A stretch of 64,000 nt of DNA from Kaistia algarum. Lineage in GTDB: Bacteria; Pseudomonadota; Alphaproteobacteria; Rhizobiales; Kaistiaceae. The stretch's first letter is position 1, and every line of letters starts with the position of its first letter. This document shows, one piece after another, positions 29,228 through 38,092 of this stretch. The translations under genes were made by a program, and so were the position numbers. The stretch is from contig NZ_JAPKNJ010000002.1 of assembly GCF_026343945.1 (NCBI RefSeq), forward strand, positions 1 to 64,000, given 5' to 3'. Below the pieces are notes generated by a model. The model was not told the DNA's origin. It ran no database searches and saw only the letters and a program-made list of their open reading frames with translations.

Positions 29228-30480
29228 GAAGGCTCTCCCGCGCGGAAAGGAACATGGTCTTCGAGGATCTCATGTTCGGCCGCGACCGCTTCGCGCTCGC
29301 GGCGCAGATAGTCGGAGATGGCGGCGCGGAAATTCGGGTCGGCAATGTAGTGGGCCGACCGCGTGATGACCGGACGGTAGCCGCGCGCCAGCTTGTGCTC
29401 GCCCTGCGCCCCGGCCTCGACGCGTGGCAGGCGGTTCGCGATCGCCCATTCGACCGCCTGATGGTAGCAGATCTCGAAATGCAGGAACGGAACCTCCTCG
29501 GTGGTTCCCCAATAACGCCCATAGAGCGCATCGGAGCCGATGAAATTGAGGGCGCCGGCGATGCGTCGGTTTCCCCGGCGGGCGAAGATGAGCAGGATGC
29601 GGTCGGCCATGCGCTCTCCTACGAGCGAGAAGAACCGCCGGTTCAGATAAGGCCGCCCCCATTTGCGCGCGCCGGTGTCGGTATAGAATTCGAAGAACGC
29701 GTCCCAGGCCGCCTCGTCCAGTGCCTTGCCGGTGACGATCTCGACCTCGATGCCGTCGCTAAGCGCGTCGCGCCGCTCGCGGCGGATCGCCTTGCGCTTG
29801 CGCGAGGCGAGCGCCTCCAGAAAATCCTCGAAATCGCGATAGAATGGGTTTTCGAACTGGAACTGCTGGTCGGCGCGAGGCAGGAAGCCGGCGCCTTCCA
29901 GGATCGCGCCATCCCGCTCCTCGAGGAAGGTGGCATGGATCGACGATCCGCCGATGCGCCGGTTCAGTTCCAACAGGCCGGCGGTAAGCGCGGCGCGGGC
30001 ATCGTCATCGGAGCGGTTGCGAACGAGCAGGCGCGGCCCGGTGGCCGGCGTGAACGGCACCGAGACCTGGAGCTTGGGATAATACCGTCCGCCGGCCCGC
30101 TCATAGGCGTCGGCCCAGCCATGGTCGAAGACATATTCGCCCATGGAATGGGTCTTTTCATAGCACGGCACGATCGCGGCGGGGCCGTCCGTACCATCGA
30201 GAACGAGATGGCGAGCCCGCCAGCCGGAGCGCGCGGTCGCCGATCCTGAGGCCTCCAATGCTTCGAGAAAATCATAGGAAATGAAGGGGTTATACGGCAG
30301 TCGTTCAGAAACTGAATCAAGCGCAGCCGCGCCGTTTGCCGCCTTTAGGAACGTCGCCGCGTCCTCACCAAAGGGTCGGACGGAATCCCAGCCAGGATTG
30401 GCGCAAGCGTCCCACTCAAGCCGGCTGATCTCGGTCAGCGAGGAGAGGACGGTCAGCCGCGCGTCGCGGGATGCGGTCAT
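29224..30480 (-). CDS. FemAB/GNAT-like predicted N-acyltransferase (COG3146 type)
   Basis: A 418-residue protein of the predicted N-acyltransferase family often described as peptidoglycan-biosynthesis-like. It has NPFISYDFLEALEASGSA, a central FYTDTGARKWGRPYLNRRFF and a GNAT-like C-terminal half with IAGALNFIGSDALYGRYWGT and FEICYHQAVEWAIANRLPRV. About 35 extra residues lie between EWDACANPGW and the NPFIS motif. ATG at 30480 is chosen; the frame extends to 30537 without a better start. It is coupled to the LtaS-like gene. Confidence 0.82.
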   Translation of the reverse strand: MTASRDARLTVLSSLTEISRLEWDACANPGWDSVRPFGEDAATFLKAANGAAALDSVSERLPYNPFISYDFLEALEASGSATARSGWRARHLVLDGTDGPAAIVPCYEKTHSMGEYVFDHGWADAYERAGGRYYPKLQVSVPFTPATGPRLLVRNRSDDDARAALTAGLLELNRRIGGSSIHATFLEERDGAILEGAGFLPRADQQFQFENPFYRDFEDFLEALASRKRKAIRRERRDALSDGIEVEIVTGKALDEAAWDAFFEFYTDTGARKWGRPYLNRRFFSLVGERMADRILLIFARRGNRRIAGALNFIGSDALYGRYWGTTEEVPFLHFEICYHQAVEWAIANRLPRVEAGAQGEHKLARGYRPVITRSAHYIADPNFRAAISDYLRREREAVAAEHEILEDHVPFRAGEPS

Positions 30481-30625
30481 GGAAGGCGGCACTCGCAAAT
30501 GGGGGGACGGCGAACCATCCCACCATCTAGCGCGCAAGAGGGCAAGCGCAAGCGGATGTCGCGAGGGAGACTCAGCGCGTTTCCGCCCCCCCGTGCGTCC
30601 GAAAACGGTGAAGGAAGTCCATTCC

Positions 30626-31381
30626 TTACGAATCGGCGTCCGGATCGAACCCCTCGAACGTGATCTGGTCGGCGCAGATCCTGGCCTTTTCGCGCTGGTC
30701 CGGCGTGCGGATCGTCCAGGTGATGAGCGGGCCTTGGGTGGCTCGAAACTTCGAGGTGTGGAAGCTGGGCAGGCCGCCGATGTCGAAGGAGACGAAGCAG
30801 GCGCCGGCGGCGGGCACGTCCATCAGGTGCCGAAGCCGAAAGCGTCGTTCGCGCGAGAGGAAGCCCCAATCATTCAGGTCGAGATAGCGATCAGCGACGA
30901 TGCCTCGCGGAATCGACGGCGCGAGGCTGCGCATTTCGATCATTGATTCGGGGTCGAATGACATGACGACGAATGGGCCGGAATAGGTGGCGAGGATCGG
31001 CGCAACCGCCCGCTCCAGACGGCGATTGCCGGAAAAATCGCTCTTCAATTCGATGACGAGCGGCGCGGCTCCGGCAACGCACTCCAGCAATTCGCCAAGC
31101 GTCGGCACTGAGTCGGGGGCGGCGCGGAAAGGCAGGGCCGTGAGCTCCGCGAGGCTCAGATCCTCGACGCGGCCCGTTCCCACCAGAAGACGGTCGACCG
31201 TGTCGTCATGGAAGACCACGACTTCACCGTCGCGGGTCATCTGCAGGTCGACTTCGATCGCGAATCGCTTGTCGATCGCTGCCTGTACAGCCGGGAGCGT
31301 GTTCTCGATTCGCCCTGCCGCGGCATCGTGATAGCCGCGATGCGCGATCGGGCGGGCGGTGAGCCAGGCCGGCGCGGTCAT
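30626..31381 (-). CDS. Glycerophosphodiester phosphodiesterase
   Basis: A 251-residue GDPD-fold enzyme that releases glycerol 3-phosphate from glycerophosphodiesters. The catalytic residues are in IAHRGYHD, IENTLPAVQAAI, IEVDLQMTRDGEVVVFHDDT and VIELKSDF. No signal peptide, so probably cytosolic. ATG at 31381 lies one base after the ridA stop (TGACATG). A 145-base gap separates it from the acyltransferase gene downstream. Confidence 0.92.
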   Translation of the reverse strand: MTAPAWLTARPIAHRGYHDAAAGRIENTLPAVQAAIDKRFAIEVDLQMTRDGEVVVFHDDTVDRLLVGTGRVEDLSLAELTALPFRAAPDSVPTLGELLECVAGAAPLVIELKSDFSGNRRLERAVAPILATYSGPFVVMSFDPESMIEMRSLAPSIPRGIVADRYLDLNDWGFLSRERRFRLRHLMDVPAAGACFVSFDIGGLPSFHTSKFRATQGPLITWTIRTPDQREKARICADQITFEGFDPDADS

Positions 31382-31382
31382 G

Positions 31383-31847
31383 TCATGCGATCTCGAGGAT
31401 CGCTTCGATCTCGACGGCAACGCCGAAGGGCAGGCCGCCGACGCCCACGGCCGAGCGGGCATGGCGACCCTTGTCGCCGAAGATTTCGACGAAGAAGTCC
31501 GAGGCGCCGTTGATCACCTTGGGCTGGTCGGCGAAGCCGGGAGCGCAACGGACAAAGCCGACAAGCTTCACGACGCGCGCGACCCGGTCGAGATCGCCCA
31601 GCGCTGCCTTGGCCTGGGCGAGGATATTAATGGCACAGAGCTTGGCCGCGGCCCGGCCTTCCTCGATGCCGAATTCGGCGCCGAGCGCGCCGACAAATTC
31701 GATGCCGCTGCTGCCGACCGGGATCTGGCCGGACACATAGAGCATGCCGCGACTCTCGACGAAGGGGACGTAATTTGCGGCCGGCGCGGCCGGCGTCGGC
31801 AACAGGATGCCGAGGGCGGCGAGGCGGCTTTCGATGAGGCCCGACAT
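31383..31847 (-). CDS. RidA/YjgF family protein
   Basis: A 154-residue RidA relative of the longer subgroup that starts SGLIESRLAALGILLPTPAA. RidA enzymes hydrolyse reactive imines and enamines from PLP enzymes. The family features are YVSGQIPVG, AINILAQAKAALGDLDRVAR and the C-terminal RSAVGVGGLPFGVAVEIEAI with the substrate-binding arginine and glutamate. First gene of the minus-strand cluster; ATG at 31847 follows CCGGAGC. Confidence 0.9.
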   Translation of the reverse strand: MSGLIESRLAALGILLPTPAAPAANYVPFVESRGMLYVSGQIPVGSSGIEFVGALGAEFGIEEGRAAAKLCAINILAQAKAALGDLDRVARVVKLVGFVRCAPGFADQPKVINGASDFFVEIFGDKGRHARSAVGVGGLPFGVAVEIEAILEIA

Positions 31848-32031
31848 GGTTGGCTCCGGAATTAACATACCGTGCGGATTTGGCCCGATTTTCCGAGCCT
31901 CGCAAGCACCGTTTGGAAAGGTTGCGGCGAAGGCGCGGAGAAAGAGCGTGGAACTTGCCACAATTTGTTGTTTCATATCCGTCAGATGGTCTGGACCCGT
32001 ATCGTGACGTCCGGACGACAATGGAGTGCCG

Positions 32032-32895
32032 ATGTTCGAGGGTTCTGTTGCCGCCATGCCGCGTTGCCGGGCAGGCGTCCTGCTGCTGGCGCTCGCCGCC
32101 GTTCTGTCGCCCTTGCCGGCCCTTGCCCTGCCGGCCATGGTCGCGCATCGCGCCGTCTATGACCTCGTCCTCGACATGGACAATTCCTCGGACAAGGTTT
32201 CCGACGCCGAGGGCCGCATGGTCTATGAGTTCGCCGGCTCGGCCTGCGAAGGCTATACGACCAAGCTTCGCTTCGTGACGCGGGTGAGCGACGAGGACGG
32301 CAATGCGCGGCTGACCGATGTTGCCACCACGACCTTCGAGGACGTCCTCGGCAAGACCTTCAATTTCTCGACCAAGAGCTTCGTCGACGGCACGATCTCC
32401 GAGGATTCGACCGGCACGGCGGAGCGGATCAAGGACAAGGTCGAGGTCAAGATGGCGAAGCCGAAGGCGCGCCGTTTCGAGATCACCCGCAATTTCCAGT
32501 TTCCCAACCAGCATCTGCAGACGATCATCGACGCGGCGCTGCGCGGCGAGCATTTCATGCAGATCGACTTGTTCGATGGTTCGGACAAGGGCGAAAAGGT
32601 CTATGCAACCTCTGCCGTCATCGGCAAGCTCAACAGCGGCGCCGACGATTTCGGCGACGAGGCGGTGGCGAAGAGTGCCGGGATCGACAAGGCCCGCCAC
32701 TGGCCGGTGACCATCAGCTATTTCGACGGCCCGGTGGACGGCGAACAGTCGCCGACCTACGAGCTGTCCTTCATCCTCTACGAGAATGGCATTACGCGGC
32801 GCATGCGCTTCGACTATGGCGACTTCGCGCTGACCGGCAAGCTGGTGAAGCTGGACCTCGAGCCGGTGAAGGTGAGCGCGAAGAACTGCCGCTAG
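32032..32895 (+). CDS. eipB: Periplasmic envelope protein EipB (DUF1849)
   Basis: A 287-residue periplasmic beta-spiral protein. In Brucella EipB is needed for envelope integrity. The signal peptide ends near LALP at about residue 34; the mature start HRAVYDLVLDM and GRMVYEFAGSACEGY are typical. The two conserved cysteines that form a disulfide in the family are Cys72 and Cys286, the next-to-last residue. GTG at 32026 or ATG at 32056 are alternative starts. Divergent from ridA. Confidence 0.92.
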   Translation: MFEGSVAAMPRCRAGVLLLALAAVLSPLPALALPAMVAHRAVYDLVLDMDNSSDKVSDAEGRMVYEFAGSACEGYTTKLRFVTRVSDEDGNARLTDVATTTFEDVLGKTFNFSTKSFVDGTISEDSTGTAERIKDKVEVKMAKPKARRFEITRNFQFPNQHLQTIIDAALRGEHFMQIDLFDGSDKGEKVYATSAVIGKLNSGADDFGDEAVAKSAGIDKARHWPVTISYFDGPVDGEQSPTYELSFILYENGITRRMRFDYGDFALTGKLVKLDLEPVKVSAKNCR

Positions 32896-32906
32896 CGATG
32901 GCGGGA

Positions 32907-33299
32907 CTACGGTTTTCCGGGAACGAGATCAATCTTCAGGCGCTTCGCTTTGATCGTTCCATTTACGCCGTATGATTCGGTCCAAGAGACTAGAAACAGG
33001 TCTTCCGCTTTGTCGAAGGTCCAATCAGAGACAATTCCAGACGCGTCGAACCAATCGAGCGAGATGTGCGTGATGCCCTCGAGAGAGATTATGACGACGA
33101 CGTGCTTGTCCAAAACGTAGTAGCCGTTGGCATCGATCTGGTCGGTCATTACCCAACTGTGGATGCGGATCGAACTTGACTTATGGTTCGATAGATTGAT
33201 TTCCAGAACATAGGCATCATGGAAATGGGTCGGGTAGCCGAACCAGTCCAAAAGTGCCTGCCCGCCGGGAATCTCCAATAGTGCAGATTTTTGATCCAT
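32907..33299 (-). CDS. Hypothetical protein, possibly Imm50-like immunity protein
   Basis: A 130-residue soluble protein with no signal peptide. The start, GGQALLDWFGYPTHFHDAYV, recalls the 'WFG..P.FHDAEV' opening of Imm50-type immunity proteins, followed by alternating strands (SIRIHSWVMTD, KHVVVIISLEGITHISLDWF). The coding sequence is visibly less GC-rich than its neighbours (about 48% in 32941-33000), consistent with transfer. No toxin gene is adjacent. The assignment is tentative. Confidence 0.55.
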   Translation of the reverse strand: MDQKSALLEIPGGQALLDWFGYPTHFHDAYVLEINLSNHKSSSIRIHSWVMTDQIDANGYYVLDKHVVVIISLEGITHISLDWFDASGIVSDWTFDKAEDLFLVSWTESYGVNGTIKAKRLKIDLVPGKP

Positions 33300-33320
33300 T
33301 CGGCTCTGCGCTCCTATTGG

Positions 33321-33992
33321 TCAACGACTGGCGCGCACCTTCGCGACCGCCCCGGCCAACTCGTCGAAATGGCTGATGACGATGTCGGGGCCTAGGTCGC
33401 GGACATGCACCGGCGTGTAGCCGAAATCCACCGCGATGACGGGCACGGCGGCGGCTTTCGCCGTGTCGATGTCGGTCTTCGAATCGCCGACCATGATGGC
33501 GGCTTCTGGCTGGCCGCCGGTGCGCCGGATCGTCTCGATCAGCGCCAGCGGGTCAGGCTTCCGCGCTGCGAAGGTGTCGGCGCCGCAGATCGCGTCGAAT
33601 CGGGCGGCGAGGCCGAGCTTCTCCAGCAGATCGACGGAGAGATACTCCAGCTTGTTGGTGCAGACGGCGAGGCTCCAGCCCTCGGCCGAGAAATGATCGA
33701 GCGCCTCGACGACGCCGGGAAATGGCTGGCTGCCATCGGCGAGATGGGCGGAATAATAGGCGATGTAATCGTCGAACAGCCGGTCGAGATCAGCGGCTTC
33801 GCGATGCGTCCCATTGGCGGCAAGACCGCGCTCTATCATCACCCGGGCGCCATGGCCGACCATGGAACGCGCCTCCAGGAACGGCACGGAGCGCAGCCCC
33901 TCGCGTTCCAGGATGACATTGAGCGTCGCGACGAGGTCGGTGGCAGTGTCGACGAGGGTGCCGTCGAGGTCGAAGACGAGGGTGGGGCGCAT
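33321..33992 (-). CDS. gph: Phosphoglycolate phosphatase (HAD family)
   Basis: A 223-residue HAD phosphatase that removes 2-phosphoglycolate. Motif I is [10 protein letters not shown] with both aspartates, motif II is AVCTNK, the motif III lysine is in [11 protein letters not shown] and motif IV is [16 protein letters not shown] helical cap lies at about 17-85. The precise substrate within the HAD family is inferred from overall match and length. Divergent from rpiA. Confidence 0.88.
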   Translation of the reverse strand: MRPTLVFDLDGTLVDTATDLVATLNVILEREGLRSVPFLEARSMVGHGARVMIERGLAANGTHREAADLDRLFDDYIAYYSAHLADGSQPFPGVVEALDHFSAEGWSLAVCTNKLEYLSVDLLEKLGLAARFDAICGADTFAARKPDPLALIETIRRTGGQPEAAIMVGDSKTDIDTAKAAAVPVIAVDFGYTPVHVRDLGPDIVISHFDELAGAVAKVRASR

Positions 33993-34134
33993 GGCTTCCT
34001 GCGGGCGGGGAGGGTGCGGAACCTATAGGGCAACGCGCGGCGGACGCCTAGCCGCGCATCGCTCCGCCGGACGTTGGCGTCATGGCGCGCGCATGCTAAC
34101 AAGCCGCCGGACGTTCCTCACCGGAAATTGCCCC

Positions 34135-34833
34135 ATGCCGACAGCCGATGAATTGAAGCAGATGGCGGCGCTGGCCGCGCTCGAGAAGGTCGAGCCGGGC
34201 ATGCGCCTCGGGCTTGGCTCCGGCTCGACGGCGAACCATTTCGTCAAGGGTCTCGGCGAGCGGGTTCGCGCCGGGCTGGACTTGATCGGCGTCCCGACCT
34301 CAGAGCGGACGGCGCAGCTTGCGATCGCCGAGGGCATCCGCCTCGCCACGCTCGACGAGATTCCCTCGCTGGATCTGACGATCGACGGCGCCGACGAACT
34401 CGATGCGCAATTGCGCCTCATCAAGGGTGGCGGCGGCGCGCTGCTGCGCGAAAAGATCGTCGCCGCGGCCTCGCGGCGCATGATCGTCATCGCCGATGGT
34501 AGCAAGCTGGTCGAGCATCTGGGCGCCTTTCCGCTGCCGATCGAGGTCAACCTCTTTGGCTTCGGAGCGACGCGCGTGGCGATCGAGGCCGTCGCCTATC
34601 GCTTCGGCCAGCCGGCGACACTGACGCGGCGTCTTGCCGCCGATGGAACCCCCTTCGTCACCGATGGCGGCCATGCCATCATCGATGCATCTTTTGGCCT
34701 CATTCGCGAGCCAGAAGCCATAGGCCTCGCTCTTGCCGCTATACCAGGGGTCGTGGAGCACGGACTGTTCATCGGCCTCGCGACTTCCGCCGTCATCGCC
34801 AGTTCTGAAGGCGTGCGCTGGCTGCACGCCTGA
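34135..34833 (+). CDS. rpiA: Ribose-5-phosphate isomerase A
   Basis: A 232-residue pentose phosphate enzyme that interconverts ribose 5-phosphate and ribulose 5-phosphate. It has [15 protein letters not shown] (phosphate binding), the active-site [11 protein letters not shown] and [19 protein letters not shown] with the catalytic glutamate, plus [12 protein letters not shown] at 34135 fits the family start; an in-frame ATG at 34093 would add 14 residues. Confidence 0.96.
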   Translation: MPTADELKQMAALAALEKVEPGMRLGLGSGSTANHFVKGLGERVRAGLDLIGVPTSERTAQLAIAEGIRLATLDEIPSLDLTIDGADELDAQLRLIKGGGGALLREKIVAAASRRMIVIADGSKLVEHLGAFPLPIEVNLFGFGATRVAIEAVAYRFGQPATLTRRLAADGTPFVTDGGHAIIDASFGLIREPEAIGLALAAIPGVVEHGLFIGLATSAVIASSEGVRWLHA

Positions 34834-34861
34834 CATCATCCGCTCACCGGGAGCTCCCTTC

Positions 34862-35368
34862 ATGAATTTCCATCGCACTACCTTCCGCGCAGCGGTGCTC
34901 GCGTTCGGAATCGTTGCCGGTCTTTCCGGTGCCGCCCAAGCGCAGGAGGTGACGCCTGAGCACCTCGCCGCCGCCCGCGAAGCTGTCGATGCCGCCAAGA
35001 CCTTCAAGGGCTTCGACAATCTGCTGCCGCTGATGGTGCAGAACACGCAGAACCGGCTCATCCGCTTGCGCCCGGACCAGCACCAGCTGATCTCGCAGGT
35101 CGTCGACCAGGAATCTCTGCAGCTCGCCTCGCGCCGCGTCGACCTCGACAATGATGTAGCGCGCATCATGGCGAAGTATTTCACCCAGGAAGAGCTCCAG
35201 CAGATCGCGGCCTTCTACAAGACGACGGCCGGCGTCAAGCTCGCCGACCTGCTGCCGAAGGTCTCGAGCGAAGCTCTGCAGTCCGTCAAGGGCTGGTCGG
35301 ACCGCGTCGGCGAGGAGCTCTATGAAAAGTCGGTGGCCGAGCTGAAGAAGAAGGGCGTCGATTTCTAA
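34862..35368 (+). CDS. Exported DUF2059 protein
   Basis: A 168-residue protein with a signal peptide (cut at AQAQ-EV near 28) and a helical DUF2059 domain: VDQESLQLASRRVDLDNDVA, RIMAKYFTQEELQQIAAFYK and TTAGVKLADLLPKV. The 'Y.....L..I..FY.T..G.K' pattern is the family hallmark. Function unknown; often next to housekeeping genes in rhizobia, as here between rpiA and gor. A GGGAG ribosome-binding site precedes the ATG. Confidence 0.88.
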   Translation: MNFHRTTFRAAVLAFGIVAGLSGAAQAQEVTPEHLAAAREAVDAAKTFKGFDNLLPLMVQNTQNRLIRLRPDQHQLISQVVDQESLQLASRRVDLDNDVARIMAKYFTQEELQQIAAFYKTTAGVKLADLLPKVSSEALQSVKGWSDRVGEELYEKSVAELKKKGVDF

Positions 35369-35394
35369 GACGCTGAATCAGGCGCCCAGCTGAC

Positions 35395-36765
35395 ATGTCC
35401 GAGTTTGAGGTCGATCTTTTCGTGATCGGTGCGGGGTCCGGCGGCGTGCGCGCCGGACGCATCGCGGCAAGCCATGGCGCGCGTGTCATGGTCGCCGAGG
35501 AATATCGCGTCGGCGGCACCTGCGTCATCCGCGGCTGCGTCCCCAAGAAGCTCCTCGTCTATGCCTCGCATTTCGCCGAGGACTTCGAGGACGCGGCCGG
35601 CTTCGGCTGGAGCGTCGGCGAGACTCGCTTCGATTGGGCGCGGCTGATCGAGGCCAAGGACCGCGAGATCGACCGGCTGAATGCCGCCTATATCCGCAAT
35701 CTCGAGCGCTCGGGCGCCAAGCTCGAACCGATGCGCGCGGTCATCGAGGGGCCGCACGCCGTGCGCCTCGCCGATGGCCGGCTCGTGACGGCCGGAACGA
35801 TCCTCGTGGCGACGGGCGGGGCGCCTTATATCGACCCGGCGCTTCCGGGGCGGGAACTGGCTATCAGTTCCAATGAGGCGTTCCACCTCCAGCGCCTGCC
35901 GGAGCGGATTGTCGTGGTTGGCGGCGGCTTCATCGCTGTCGAATTCGCAGGCATCTTCAACGGCCTTGGCGTCGAGACCACGATCCTGCATCGCGGCGAC
36001 GGATTGCTGCGCGGATTCGACGAGGACCTTCGCCACAAGCTGCGCGAGGAAATTGAGAAGAAGGGCATCCGGGTCGTGCTCGGCGACCAGCCGGCAGAGA
36101 TATTGAAGGCGGATGAGGAACTCGTCCTGCGCACGGCCGGCGGCCTTGAGATCGAGGCCGGTGAGGTGATGATCGCGACGGGCCGGCTGCCTAACACGGC
36201 CGGCCTCGGCCTCGAAAATGCCGGTGTCGCACGGGACGGGGCCGGCGCGATCGTCGTCGATGCCTATTCGCGGACCAATGTCCCGTCGATCTATGCGGTC
36301 GGCGATGTCACCAATCGGGTCAACCTGACGCCGGTGGCGATCCGCGAGGGCCATGCCTTCGCCGATACGGTGTTCGGCGGCAAGAAGATAGCCGTCGACT
36401 ATGCCGGCATTCCCAAGGCAGTGTTCTCGCAGCCCGAAATCGGCTCCGTCGGCCTGACCGAAGCCGAGGCATTGGCCGAGTTCCCCGCTGTCGACATCTA
36501 CCGCGCCGATTTCAAGCCGATGAAGCACACGCTCTCCGGCCGCGACGAGCGCATGCTGATGAAGCTGGTCGTCGACGGCACCAGCCAGCGCGTCCTCGGT
36601 TGTCACATCCTCGGCGCCGGTTCGGCCGAGATGACGCAACTCGTCGCGATCGCCCTCAAGATGGGCGCGACGAAGGAAGACTTCGACGCGACGATGGCCC
36701 TGCACCCGACCGCCGCCGAAGAGCTAGTGACGATGCGCCAGCCGAGCATGCGGCATCGGCGTTAG
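35395..36765 (+). CDS. gor: Glutathione-disulfide reductase
   Basis: A 456-residue FAD enzyme that regenerates GSH. FAD site DLFVIGAGSGGVRAGRIAA, redox-active disulfide Cys43-Cys48 in GGTCVIRGCVPKK, pyridine nucleotide site VVGGGFIAVEFAGIFNGLG, second FAD motif YAVGDVTNRVNLTPVAIREG, and the catalytic histidine in ALHPTAAEELVTMR. It complements the GSH-dependent frmA and GST genes of this window. Starts 26 bases after the DUF2059 gene, so possibly cotranscribed. Confidence 0.95.
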   Translation: MSEFEVDLFVIGAGSGGVRAGRIAASHGARVMVAEEYRVGGTCVIRGCVPKKLLVYASHFAEDFEDAAGFGWSVGETRFDWARLIEAKDREIDRLNAAYIRNLERSGAKLEPMRAVIEGPHAVRLADGRLVTAGTILVATGGAPYIDPALPGRELAISSNEAFHLQRLPERIVVVGGGFIAVEFAGIFNGLGVETTILHRGDGLLRGFDEDLRHKLREEIEKKGIRVVLGDQPAEILKADEELVLRTAGGLEIEAGEVMIATGRLPNTAGLGLENAGVARDGAGAIVVDAYSRTNVPSIYAVGDVTNRVNLTPVAIREGHAFADTVFGGKKIAVDYAGIPKAVFSQPEIGSVGLTEAEALAEFPAVDIYRADFKPMKHTLSGRDERMLMKLVVDGTSQRVLGCHILGAGSAEMTQLVAIALKMGATKEDFDATMALHPTAAEELVTMRQPSMRHRR

Positions 36766-36787
36766 GGTTTCCGGTTGGGGGGGTGAA

Positions 36788-36902
36788 GGCCCTCACCCCA
36801 GCCCTCTCCCAGAGGGAGAGGGAGCGGCTGGATCCTTCATCGGCCTCGCGATCTCACGGAGGGGCGCCCCCTCTCCCTTTGGGAGAGGGTAGGGTGAGGG
36901 CC
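36788..36902. repeat. GC-rich palindromic intergenic repeat
   Basis: A 115-bp element with near-identical inverted ends: 36788-36822 (starts GGCCCTCACCCCAGCCC) and 36869-36902 (ends GTAGGGTGAGGGCC). Each end also folds on itself through CCCTCTCCC and GGGAGAGGG. The CCCTCACCC...GGGAGAGGG pattern is of the kind found in many copies between genes of Rhizobiales. It lies between gor and the Ada-domain gene and has no coding capacity. Confidence 0.85.
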
Positions 36903-36971
36903 TTGCTTCAGCCGGACCACCGGGCAAGAAATCGGGTGGCGCCCGCTCTCCGACCGGGTCATCCTCCGCTC

Positions 36972-37175
36972 ATGACCATCCTTCAGCCCTTCCCAACCCA
37001 TGCCCGCCTCTATGGCGTCGTTACGACCGGCATTTATTGCCGGCCGGATTGCCCGTCGCGGCCGCCGAAGCCGGAGAATGTCCGCTTCTTCGCGAGCGGT
37101 GTTGAGGCCGAGGCGGCCGGGCTCCGGGCCTGCAAGCGTTGTCGGCCGGCGCTACACACGGCTGAAGCGGCCTGA
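36972..37175 (+). CDS. Stand-alone Ada metal-binding domain
   Basis: A 67-residue protein equal to the N-terminal zinc domain of Ada, which repairs methylphosphotriesters by moving the methyl to a cysteine. Cys23, Cys27, Cys54 and Cys57 (TTGIYCRPDCPSR and LRACKRCRP) have the same spacing as Cys38/42/69/72 of E. coli Ada; Cys23 would be the methyl acceptor. There is no AraC-type helix-turn-helix and no O6-methyltransferase domain. The first 15 residues are shorter than usual. The stop overlaps the alkA start by one base. Confidence 0.8.
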   Translation: MTILQPFPTHARLYGVVTTGIYCRPDCPSRPPKPENVRFFASGVEAEAAGLRACKRCRPALHTAEAA

Positions 37176-38092
37176 TGCCGGCAAAGCTTGAGCTGGCGCT
37201 GCCGGCCCGCTACCGCGCTGCCGAGATCCTCGCTTATCACGGCCGCGATGCCTTGAGCGTCAGCGAGCGTGTCGCCGGCGCGGTGATCGTCAAGCCGCTG
37301 CGGCTTGGCGGCGAGCCGGTCCTGTTCGAGATCGATCTTTCGGCGGGCGATGTCGCCATCCTTCGGACCGACCGCGATCTGGAAGCGCTGGAAGAAGCCC
37401 AGGCGTTGCATGTCGCTGGAAGGATGCTCGGGCTGGCGAGCGATCCGGACGGATTCGAGCGTCTCGTCGCGGCCGATCCCCGCGTCGCCGGTCTGGTTGG
37501 AATGCGCACCGGCCTCCGCATCCCGCTGACAGCGGACCCGTGGGAAGCGGTGTGCTGGGCCGTGATTGGCCAGCAGATCAACCTGACCTTCGCCGCGGCG
37601 CTGCGGCGGGCGCTGATCGAGCGGGCCGGCGTGGTTCATGGGCGGCAGGGCCTGCATCTCCATCCAACGCCAGCCCAAGTCGCGGAGCTCGATCCGGCGG
37701 AGCTCGCGACGATGCGCTTCTCGCGCTCCAAGGCGAGTTATCTGGTCGGTGCGGCGCGGTCGATCGCACAAGGCGAACTGGATATCGCAGCGATATCCGC
37801 ACTGCCGGCCGGGGAGGCAGAGGCGGCGCTGGTGGCGCTGCGCGGCATCGGACCCTGGACGGCGCGCTACATCTTGCTGCGCGGCTTCGGCTCTCCCGAT
37901 GTCGCGCCGGTGGGCGATTCAGGCCTCGCTACCGGACTGCAGCGCTTGTTCGGCCTTGCCGAGCGGCCGGACATCGCCGCGCAGGAGGCCGCGATGGCGG
38001 TGTTCGCGCCGCATCGCAGCCTCGCCACGGCCCATCTCTGGGCGAGCCTTACTTCGCTTTCGGCGCCGTCGTCGCCGCCACCGTCAGGCTAG
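37175..38092 (+). CDS. alkA: DNA-3-methyladenine glycosylase II (AlkA)
   Basis: A 305-residue base-excision glycosylase for alkylated purines. After an N-terminal AlkA domain (about 1-100), the HhH-GPD fold carries AVIGQQINLTFAAALRRAL, the helix-hairpin-helix LRGIGPWTA (222-230) and the catalytic Asp248 in VAPVGDSGL. ATG overlaps the Ada-domain stop (TGATG). The last 14 codons, serine- and proline-rich, overlap the convergent cytochrome gene by 44 bases. Confidence 0.92.
   Translation: MPAKLELALPARYRAAEILAYHGRDALSVSERVAGAVIVKPLRLGGEPVLFEIDLSAGDVAILRTDRDLEALEEAQALHVAGRMLGLASDPDGFERLVAADPRVAGLVGMRTGLRIPLTADPWEAVCWAVIGQQINLTFAAALRRALIERAGVVHGRQGLHLHPTPAQVAELDPAELATMRFSRSKASYLVGAARSIAQGELDIAAISALPAGEAEAALVALRGIGPWTARYILLRGFGSPDVAPVGDSGLATGLQRLFGLAERPDIAAQEAAMAVFAPHRSLATAHLWASLTSLSAPSSPPPSG

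Noticed and set aside
28085..29311. A 408-residue plus-strand frame
   Set aside because: Antisense to the LtaS-like enzyme, whose metal-site motifs are intact.
33993..34134. tRNA or small RNA between gph and rpiA
   Set aside because: No cloverleaf or terminator could be found; it appears to be a plain divergent promoter region.
36788..36902. Possible CRISPR-like repeat
   Set aside because: Only one inverted pair with no regularly spaced direct repeats or spacers.
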